Source of the DNA: Gigaspora margarita
Lineage: Eukaryota; Glomeromycota; Glomeromycetes; Diversisporales; Gigasporaceae
Reading direction: 5' to 3'
Assembly (NCBI GenBank): GCA_009809945.1
Contig: WTPW01002128.1
Coordinates: 1 to 64,000 of the forward strand
Length of the DNA: 64,000 nucleotides
In this document: positions 56,930-64,000 of the stretch, in pieces
Position numbering within the stretch: the first letter of the stretch is position 1
Layout: the number at the start of each line of letters is the position of its first letter
Translations under genes and position numbers: made by a program
Notes under the pieces: generated by a model
The model's database searches: none
What the model was told of the DNA's origin: nothing
Seen by the model: the letters and a program-made list of their open reading frames with translations, nothing else

Positions 56930-57418
56930 ATGTCCTTAGCACTAGAGACTCATTGTAATATCGATTATGAGTGTTTTAATGCGCTTATTGATATTGCAGA
57001 AAATTTGCAAAAAGAATTTGGTAAATCAGTCAGACAAAAAGAAATCAAAAATGACCTGAGAAAACTAACAAGTGAACTTAGTATTCATAACAGCTACTTT
57101 AGAAATTTTAATTATAAAGTATATAAATCGGTAGAAAATTACCTTTTTAAATATAACTATTGCATTTTTAAAAGGATAACGCCATTGTTTAGGCTTAAGT
57201 ATAATCAAGGAGCTGCTAACGAAATTACAAAGTATTTTAATAATTATGCTTATTGCATAATTTATAAAGGAAATCCATGTGAATATAAAAAGTGCCTGAG
57301 GCAATTATTATTATTAAATTCCTCTTGTAAACTGGACAAAAAAAACAAAAACTATTTCGTTTATCCTACTTATGCTCCGCGAATATTAAGAAAATTTCAT
57401 CTTTACAAAAAATTTTGA
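56930..57418 (+). CDS. Intact 162-residue basic protein, unknown
   Basis: ATG at 56930 (context TTAAGATGTCC) to TGA at 57416-57418, with no lesion. Begins MSLALETHCNIDYECFNALI, then a Lys/Glu-rich helical part (NLQKEFGKSVRQKEIKNDLR) and an aromatic, Cys-containing C-terminal half (NYAYCIIYKGNPCEYKKCLR; NYFVYPTYAPRILRKFHLYK). No signal peptide or membrane span. Family not recognised. The frame has a composition (balanced charge, five Cys, aromatic-rich) unlike the surrounding repeats, and is one of the few open frames here over 150 codons without damage. It could be a lineage-specific gene or a remnant of a larger one. Confidence 0.6.
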   Translation: MSLALETHCNIDYECFNALIDIAENLQKEFGKSVRQKEIKNDLRKLTSELSIHNSYFRNFNYKVYKSVENYLFKYNYCIFKRITPLFRLKYNQGAANEITKYFNNYAYCIIYKGNPCEYKKCLRQLLLLNSSCKLDKKNKNYFVYPTYAPRILRKFHLYKKF

Positions 57419-57839
57419 TAATAGAGATCTCCTAAAGTCAACATAATTGCAAAACGCAAATATTTGCGTGGCAATCAAACTATCCAAGCAATCTAGTTAG
57501 AATTTTTATTAAGCATTTATTATTTAGCTGAATAGTTTTAATTAAATGTTAGATTATATGTAAGATATATATAAATATAAAAAATTTATAAACTTATTTG
57601 TATTTTAAATAGTTCGTACAAAACTTGTAAATTTTATAATAAAAGAAATCGCAAATTAATAAATTATAGTTGAAGTGCTCATGATAGAAGATCATGAGAT
57701 ATATAAAATCACATAATTTCGCGAACCTATGGGTCCATGAACCGTAGTTACATTAATATTTTTTGATAATTTTTCATTACAAAATTACACGATTTGCTTC
57801 ATTCAGGTATCATTAGAAGAACCAATTGTATCTCTTAAC

Positions 57840-57910
57840 TAGAGTGTCCAGAATTCTGCGGTACATAATTCTGCTCACTCTAAAAATATCTTTTTGTATT
57901 GTTTCTGTAA
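57840..57910. mobile_element. MITE family M1, copy 8, left half
   Basis: TAGAGTGTCCAGAATTCTGC through CTCTAAAAATATCTTTTTGTATTGTTTCTGTAA. The other half of the same palindrome resumes at 60069, so a 2.16-kb element has split it. Confidence 0.8.
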
Positions 57911-58997
57911 AACCTCCCTAGCATGACCACCAAAATCAGTTACGTAATCATAGTTTAAAATCTGAGATCTTGTAATTCAGCTCATTTTATCATATTATAT
58001 TATATCAATATATAACGATAAAAGGTATTATAATGATTTTAAAATTTTTATTATAAAATTTTATTATAAAAGGTATATTACGCAAGATATTATAATGATA
58101 AATTTTAAAATTTTAATTATAAAAGATTTTTATTGCGTAAAATAAAATGCCAATGTTCATTTGAAATTATTCTGTGGGCTTTGTTATCTAACTTTATACA
58201 CTATAAAATGAAATATTTATGAATTTTAAATTTATTACCAATAGAAAGTAGAAAAAATGTGCTTGTCACCAGCGGTGACAGTAACCAGATTAGGGTTAGG
58301 GTTAGATTTAGAGTTAGAAAAAGGTTTATTATATAATAAAACACCTTAAAAGGCATTTTTAGCTAGAAAAAAATATTGGTTTTATAGGCACAATTTCAAG
58401 TTATTGTGATTAGTAATTTTTTGAATTTTTTTGTCATGCCTAATCTAGCAATTTGATTGGCTCAGAACTGTAACCACGGTTACAAATAGATTCGCCCTAG
58501 AAAGTATTCTTGTTTCGTTTATTCCAGGTTTTTTGTTTGGTTCAAGATTTTTTATGTCGTCTACCATCTTTTGAATCGGTTTGAAGCTTAATTCAATATT
58601 TTCAACTATTCTCTTTGCTGTGGAAGGTTATAAGACTTTTCAAGAAGATCAAATGTCTATATTAGAGTAATATTAATAATATTTTTATTATGTTATACAT
58701 GTATAATTAATTCAATAAAAATAATAAATAAGCTATAACTTATGAAGAGTTCTTTTATGCTGATCGATAACTTTTAATTCTGTTTATCATTTGATTCATC
58801 TTCTGCAATATTATTATTGTCAAAAACAGTTGAATTAATTGTTATCGCTAAAGAAATTTGTATATGGTCAGATTACATGCGAATGTTCTTCCATATCGTT
58901 TTTTCAGCTTCTTCAATTATTGAATAATTTGAATTCTCTGAACTTTAATTGAAAATTATTAATAATAAATAAATATACATTTTCAAAAAACAATATA

Positions 58998-59181
58998 CAG
59001 TTGACCCTCTCAAAACCGATTCTGTCAAAGCTGATACCTGTCAAATCTGATAAAAAATTAATCTACTAAATCTGTTCCTGTTATATAAACTAATAGTTTG
59101 CTATGTTTTCAAATCCGATAACCTCCTAAAACTGATACAAAACCTGTTCACCATGCATACCAATTCTAAGAGGGTCAATTG
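58998..59181. mobile_element. Pogo-like MITE, 184 bp, TA target
   Basis: TA-CAGTTGACCCTCTCAAAACC at the left and AAGAGGGTCAATTG-TA at the right. Interior has repeated ATCTGATA/AACTGATA words. Confidence 0.8.
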
Positions 59182-59193
59182 TAAATAAATCTA

Positions 59194-59563
59194 TCAAACC
59201 TTCCTAAAGAATGTTACTGATGCTAATTTATTTTGTAAATCAACTCTAACAAGAATAGCACTCCTACAATCATAACGGTCCAACTGTGACTCTGTGTTGC
59301 GTTGCTTAGAACTATCTAAAACATTTTTGTTGTTTTTTTTGTTTATAGTTTATTTTAAACTACATCTTCAAGGTTCTATAGATTCTCTTGCACTTCACGA
59401 ATATCTATATTCTGCTCTTGAAGTTTCTGTTATTTTTTTTTATTTATACGTGTTAAGCATTCGATACAAGTTTTTTTATTATTTTCAAATTCATTAATTT
59501 GTTTTATTTTTCGACAGATTGAACATTTTTTTGGATTCGATTGGACAGAATAATCAGCTTCCA
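59194..59563 (-). pseudogene. Zinc-ribbon protein relic of a Rhizophagus transposon-associated family
   Basis: After an ACTAG acceptor-like site the minus strand reads EADYSVQSNPKKCSICRKIK, QINEFENNKKTCIECLTRIN with two CxxC pairs, then KLQEQNIDIREVQENL, stops, and, after a shift, NVLDSSKQRNTESQLDRYDC then RSAILVRVDLQNKLASVTFF and TGA at 59196-59194. A CxxC-x(n)-CxxC module followed by SKQRxTxSxxRYDC is how I recall a large Rhizophagus family whose longer members go on into a MULE-type transposase. That, and its place inside the long-TIR element, suggests the N-terminal part of that element's own gene. Several stops make it non-functional. Confidence 0.6.
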
Positions 59564-59737
59564 CTAGTTAAATTTTTACGAAATATGGTAAAGAAAGAAA
59601 TTTTTAAACAATCATTGTAACGATACTACTATATTATAAACAGATATCATCATAAAATAACTAATATACTATTGCATAAATTTTCGGAAGGTGATTTTAA
59701 ACAGCGATTACGTAACTGATTTTGTGGTCATGCTAGG

Positions 59738-60057
59738 TAACAGGAGAAAACGTCCAAATATAGATATGATTTTCATTCTCTATTATACAGATCACTTATT
59801 GTCAAAATATCACTACGGGATTAGTCAACCAATCAAATTGCGAAATTTACAAAAAGACGAAACCATGGGATTCAAGGGGATTCAAAAAATATGTTGTAAA
59901 GCAAAGAGAGAGCTTCATGTTTGTTTAATCATTTTCAATATTCATAGAAAAGATAAGTCAAACGAGCCTTCCAAAAAAGTATTGTAAAATAATATAAAAA
60001 AATTTTTTATCAATTGTGTAATGATTTTGTGACGTATCAATGTTTTCTCCTGTTATA
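59738..60057. mobile_element. Inner insertion, 320 bp, TIR TAACAGGAGAAAAC, TSD CTAGG
   Basis: TAACAGGAGAAAACG at the left, inverse TGTTTTCTCCTGTTATA at the right, CTAGG at 59733-59737 and 60058-60062. It interrupts the right terminus of the 2.16-kb element. Confidence 0.6.
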
Positions 60058-60068
60058 CTAGGTTCGTG

Positions 60069-60186
60069 GTCTCCGTAAGATAAATGTGACATTAATCATT
60101 TTTTAAACCCAAATACAATACAAAAAATATTTTTAGAGTAGAGTGCCGAATTCTGCGGTGCATAATTCTGCTCGCTCTAAAAATAC
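60069..60186. mobile_element. MITE family M1, right half of copy 8 plus another left end
   Basis: GTCTCCGTAAGATAAATGTG ACATTAATC through ATATTTTTAGAGTAGAGTGCCGAATTC, then a second M1 left end TGCGGTGCATAATTCTGCTCGCTCTAAAAATAC that stops at 60186. Confidence 0.75.
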
Positions 60187-60225
60187 TATATAGTTATTGC
60201 ATACGAAGTATGCAATAACTATATA
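60187..60225. repeat. Perfect 18-bp dyad with 3-bp spacer
   Basis: TATATAGTTATTGCATAC, GAA, GTATGCAATAACTATATA: both 18-base arms match exactly. It abuts the truncated M1 end. Confidence 0.9.
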
Positions 60226-60241
60226 TTATCCCTCCAGGTTA

Positions 60242-61514
60242 GGGAGCTTCCAGAAATCAGCTGATTTTTGTTTACTATGAGCCTACCCCACCCACCCACA
60301 CCTGATACCCCAATTAACCAATCAGATTTTACGATTATTAAAAAGTTAAATATAAAATTTAATAGTAAATAACTTTTGATCTACTGGACCAAATTTGATG
60401 ATTCAACTACCAAAATGATCCTCTCAACGAGAGGATTCTAGNNAGNCNAAAATNGTTAAAATCCAATCACAGGATCCTGTGATCGGAATAGATTTGTGTT
60501 ACTATAAAAGTTCTATAATTTATTAAATAATTATAACCATTTATAGTAACACAAATTTATTTCGATCTTGGGATTCTGTGATTGGATTTTAACGATTTTG
60601 GTCTTATTAGAATCCTCTCATTGAGGGGATCAATTTGGTAGTAAAATCAACGAAATTGGCACAGTAGATCAGAAGTTATTAACAATTAAATATTAATATT
60701 TAATTGTTAATAACTTCTGATCTACTGGGCCAATTTCGATGATTTTACTACCAAAATGATCCCCTCAATGAGAGGATTCTAGCAAGTCCAAAATAGTTAA
60801 AATCCAATCACAGGATCTTGTGATCGGAATAGATTTGTGTTACTATAAAAGTTCTATAATTTATTAAATAATTATAACCTATTTATAGTAACACAAATTT
60901 ATTTCGATCTTAGGATCCTGTGATTGTATTTTAACGATTTTGGGCTTGCTAGAATCCTCTCCTTGAGGGGATCATTTTGGTAGTAAAATCATCGAAATTG
61001 GCCCAGTAGATCAGAAGTCATTGACAATTAAATATTAATATTCAATTGTTAATAACTTCTGATCTACTGAGCCAATTTCGATGATTTTACTACCAAAATG
61101 ATCCCCTCAATGAGAGGATTCTAATAAGACCAAAATCGTTAAAATCCAATCACAGAATCCCAAGATCGAAATAAATTTGTGTTACTATAAATGGTTATAA
61201 TTATTTAATAAATTATAGAACTTTTATAGTAACACAAATCTATTCCGATCACAGGATCCTGTGATTGGATTTTAACAATTTTGGGCTCACTAGAATCCTC
61301 TCGTTGAGAGGATCATTTTGGTAGTTGAATCATCAAATTTGGTTCAGTAGATCAAAAGTTATTAATTATTAAATATTATTAATAAATATATAATTTTGGT
61401 CAAAAATAATTTTGCAACTTTGGCCGGAATTATGAAATTTTGGCCGGAATTACACCTGATACTTCAGCTGACCCACCCACCCACCCAGAAATCAGCTGAT
61501 TTCTGGAAGCTCCC
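60242..61514. mobile_element. Harbinger-like composite element of six alternating arms, 1273 bp, TSD TTA
   Basis: Terminal repeat GGGAGCTTCCAGAAATCAGC (continuing TGATTT, 26 bp exact) at both ends, flanked by TTA (60239-60241 and 61515-61517). Three-base TTA duplication with GGG-starting ends is typical of PIF/Harbinger MITEs. Between about 60370 and 61375 a ~165-bp arm (AACTTCTGATCTACTGGGCC ... GAGAGGATTCTAG ... AATCCAATCACAGGATC ... TTTGTGTTACTATAAA) occurs six times in alternating orientation with five symmetry centres (near 60520, 60690, 60870, 61035, 61190). Undetermined bases at 60442, 60443, 60446, 60448 and 60454 fall in the first arm. Non-coding. Confidence 0.85.
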
Positions 61515-61554
61515 TTACTAACCAATTCTTATTAGTAAAAAAGCTACGAAAAAT

Positions 61555-61886
61555 TTGAAAACAATCAAAGAATTTCCAGAATTAAATATACATGTTCCAG
61601 CATTGATCTATAATCCTGTTAAGCATCCACAAAACTCTTTTTTATTATTCAGAAATGAAATAAAAGATGAAATAATTAAAGATAATCCAAATATAGATAC
61701 TCGCCTATTTCAAAAACCACAGGGAATAAATGGAAAAAACTATCAGAATATGAAAAATCGCGATATAAGCTACAGTCCGAAAGACTAAGAATGCAATTCA
61801 AATCCAAAAACTTAAAATACAAATATAAAACAAGAAAACAACATTTACTTAAAAGTCTTTTAGTACTCTTTCAATCAATTATTTAG
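61555..61886 (+). pseudogene. MATA_HMG-like HMG-box protein, one frameshift, no ATG
   Basis: The first frame gives TIKEFPELNIHVPALIYNPV then HPQNSFLLFRNEIKDEIIKD NPNIDTR, helix 1 of a MATA_HMG-type HMG box (RPxNSFLLFRxExxxxI). At 61706 one base is missing; the next frame continues ISKTTGNKWKKLSEYEKSRY KLQSERLRMQ, helices 2-3 with the usual ISKxxxxxWKxLSExEKxxY, then a basic tail (KSKNLKYKYKTRKQHL) to TAG at 61884-61886. Such proteins bind DNA in the minor groove and the family is greatly expanded in Rhizophagus. No ATG precedes the domain in frame: the open frame is closed by TAA at the edge of the 60242-61514 element, so its insertion may have cut off the start. One indel could be an assembly error. 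Confidence 0.8.
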
Positions 61887-61889
61887 AGT

Positions 61890-62845
61890 AAACAACAATA
61901 TCGTATCTCGGATTAAAAAGGTCCATTTCGCAAACACTTTTCTTTATATTGAATGTTTATCTCTACAAAAATAAAATAAAATAATTTTTTGCAAAATTGT
62001 CATTTAATATGAGGCCCTCCAAATTTTTATAAACTTTATTTGTAAAGCATCCATAAATATATCCCTACTTTTATCTTTAACTGGATACGACTCTATTTCA
62101 GTTATAATATAAGAAAATAATGATTAATTTTATTCTAATTCTCTTTAAGTTATATAGAATAGAATTTTAATTAAACAATTGAAACCCAATAATAAAACAA
62201 AAGAATACTTTCTAATGAATCTTTCCATTTTACTAATAAGGCCATGCAAAATTAATTAATAACCCGGCCAGATCAAAATTTAAAAAAAAATTCTTATATG
62301 TTTTACAGTTGTTTTCATTAATTTTGGGACATCTGGTAAAAAATTGACTGAATGATTGTTTGGCCGATTCGATTTCATTAATTTTTCGCTTTTTAAAATT
62401 TACGATTTGATTGGCTGATCAACATGTGACATACATTGCATATTTGGAATAGAGTTTTGATTGGTTGATGATTAGCAGTCCTGAGTCAACCAAGGCTTTC
62501 CATATTTGGGACAGTCTTACCTTGTACCAAAATTAATCTATGACTATACATAGATTTGATTTATATAGTACGTACGTACGCCATTAGGGCTACTACAGAA
62601 ATATTTATCAAATTACGAGATCGATAAGCTACATTACCTTTGAGAATTTCTTGATTTAACATTTATAAATAATTTTAAAATTTATTTTTATCTACATAAG
62701 AATAGTTTTAATTTACTTCAGGCATTTCTTAGAAGTGGCTAAAGCAATCACCGCTCGATGCACTAAATAAAAATGTTCAGCATGCTTGCAAACCTTCCTC
62801 AAACGCCTAATATAAACTTTAAAGTATAATTCTAGCTTTAATATT
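61890..62845. other. No supportable gene
   Basis: A 40-codon minus frame near 62130-62010 (IITEIESYPVKDKSRDIFMD) looks protein-like but lacks a start and partner. 62270-62530 is AT-rich with GATTGGYTGAT words; 62573-62583 is a GTAC triplet run. Confidence 0.35.
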
Positions 62846-62849
62846 TAAT

Positions 62850-63232
62850 TTAATTGCCAATCTGGATAAGATTGGCACTATTTCTATATTTAGAATTGGG
62901 GCAAAACAAATATATAAACAAGGTAGTATGAAATCTAGATCAGGCCTGTATATATAAAATTTATATATAATTTAAAGAATTCTAAAGATGTATTTACTCA
63001 TATCTTCTTATTTACAAGTCCGATTTTAATGAAATTTTGTTGGTAGACGCACAAGAACCTGCTCTACAACTTTACTTAGAGCCAAAAATAATATTTACTT
63101 AGTATAAAAAAAACTTTTTATTATGCCTAAAACAGATTTACTAATATATTGTTTATATATTTGTTTATCCCCAATTCCAAATATAGTAATAATATAGCTA
63201 TAGTGCCGATCTTATCCGGATTGGTAATTAAA
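62850..63232. mobile_element. MITE with AATTGCCAATCTGGATAAGA ends, containing the 3986-4330 repeat
   Basis: TTAATTGCCAATCTGGATAAGATTGGCACTAT at the left and its near-inverse ATAGTGCCGATCTTATCCGGATTGGTAATTAA at the right. 62985-63200 matches 3986-4330 minus its SINE and therefore represents the empty site. Confidence 0.7.
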
Positions 63233-63494
63233 GTTTTTTGCAATTATATGCATATAGTTCTATATATATAGAAATATATAAATAACTGTGTACAGTAAAT
63301 CTACATTGGTTTATAAAAATTCTACATAACTTGATATAAAAATTTTGTATAGATCTCTGTAAACACAACACGTACATACTTGTGATGATGGCCCAAAATG
63401 CGCATTTTGCCCATCTCTAAATTTTTATATTACATTTTAGTTCAGGGCAAATAAATTTTATTAAAAAGGCTTTTTTTATTAGTGCTAATATTGG

Positions 63495-63886
63495 TATAGT
63501 TAGACCCCTAAATGCAACCCACCTAAGTGCACGTCCTATGAAATGTCTCCCTAAATGCACGCCTTCATTTGGGTCCTACTAATATTACGCATATAGATTT
63601 TTACCTTCCTAAATGCAATACCTCTCAGTTCACTATAGTTGCTGTCCAAACCCAATTAGTTTGGGGCTTTGGAACTTTCTAGGATATTAACCACTATTTG
63701 GGACTAGTTAAAGCCATGGAACTTGTTCCAAACTTACTGTATGAATTGGGATTTGGGACAAAATTTCAGATATATCCAATTTGGACTAATAGTTATAACT
63801 ATTTGGATGGCAACTATACAGTTCATGTTTGGTTAAATTTTTACATATAGTCCCTTCACATTGCATTTAGAGAGGTCTGACTATAT
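63495..63886. mobile_element. Pogo-like MITE with a nested palindromic MITE
   Basis: TATAGTTAGACCCCTAAATG at the left and inverse CATTTAGAGAGGTCTGACTATA at the right. Inside, 63638-63822 is a second unit, TATAGTTGCTGTCCAAACCC ... inverse TTTGGATGGCAACTATA, with CCAATTTGG/TTTGGGAC words. Confidence 0.7.
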
Positions 63887-64000
63887 ATACAATACACCCT
63901 AACATAGTAATACAGAAGCTATATTAGGTTTAGTAAGAAAAATATATAGTACGTACAACATATACAGTACATAAAATTTGAATTATTACGATAAGAATTG

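Larger units (their letters stand above)
57911..60068. mobile_element. MULE-like transposon relic, 2.16 kb, ~50-bp TIR, 10-bp TSD
   Basis: The left terminus AACCTCCCTAGCATGACCAC continues AAAATCAGTTACGTAATC. Its inverse GATTACGTAACTGATTTTGTGGTCATGCTAGG lies at 59707-59737, followed by an insert (59738-60057) and the last bases to 60068. Direct repeats GTTTCTGTAA (57901-57910) and GTCTCCGTAA (60069-60078) flank the unit; the M1 halves outside join at this point. The interior carries the relic at 59194-59563, a pogo-like MITE and a TTAGGG-word repeat. Ten-base duplication plus long TIR suggests a Mutator-like element. Confidence 0.65.

Noticed and set aside
57065..57304. Minus-strand 79-codon frame
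   Set aside because: Antisense of the intact 162-residue ORF.
59294..59497. Plus-strand 67-codon frame
   Set aside because: Antisense of the zinc-ribbon relic.
59691..59987. 98-codon plus frame
   Set aside because: Crosses the junction between the terminal repeat of the 2.16-kb element and the inner 320-bp insertion; first third is TIR sequence.
60187..60225. loxP-like recombination site
   Set aside because: Arms look superficially similar in length but the sequence and 3-base spacer do not match a Cre-type site.

Overview
The window looks like nuclear DNA from a very AT-rich, repeat-loaded eukaryote, most likely an arbuscular mycorrhizal fungus (Glomeromycotina, Rhizophagus-type). The basis is the gene families present: a fungal division-1 chitin synthase, a BTB-BACK-TLDc protein, MATA_HMG-like HMG box, Rhizophagus-style tandemly expanded TKL kinase, F-box/LRR and PD-(D/E)XK-like families, short GT-AG introns, and a dense cover of small DNA transposons. 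No rRNA gene, true tRNA gene or CRISPR array was seen. The assignment is from remembered family patterns, not a search.

Layout. 1-9 kb is almost all repeats: A/T-rich mosaic, minisatellites, fold-back elements, hAT-type MITEs and one SINE. 9.5-13.3 kb has a multi-exon gene of unknown function (minus strand) and a decayed kinase. 13.3-17.3 kb is a block of MITEs around a ~2 kb low-complexity element. 18.3 kb has a tiny two-exon Cys-rich gene; 19.4 kb a broken hAT transposase; 20-23 kb MULE-like MITEs and a coiled-coil relic. 23.2-25.4 kb is a broken HSP90 gene that still has introns. 26.5-27.8 kb is the best intact gene: a YpsA/putative-molybdenum-carrier (SLOG-like) domain fused to a prephenate-dehydratase-like domain. 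29-31.7 kb holds a sulfotransferase-like relic and two minus-strand spliced genes, one with a PD-(D/E)XK-like signature. 33 kb has a small HES-like bHLH. 35-36.5 kb is an F-box/LRR relic. 38.5 kb is a two-stop relic. 41-44.8 kb is a chitin synthase pseudogene with a SINE in its last intron and a MITE in another. 47.2-48.6 kb is BTB-BACK-TLDc with one in-frame TGA, 49 kb a multi-membrane-span relic. 50-56.6 kb is mostly repeats; 56.9 kb an intact unknown ORF. 57.8-61.5 kb is nested transposons (a 2.16 kb MULE-like element inside a MITE; a 1.27 kb six-arm palindromic Harbinger-like element). 61.6 kb is a frameshifted HMG-box gene; the rest is repeats.

The genes do not form one pathway. The common theme is gene decay plus transposon insertion: several pseudogenes carry stop codons or substitutions explained by C-to-T / G-to-A changes. 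The most novel-looking item is the SLOG-prephenate dehydratase fusion at 26.5-27.8 kb.
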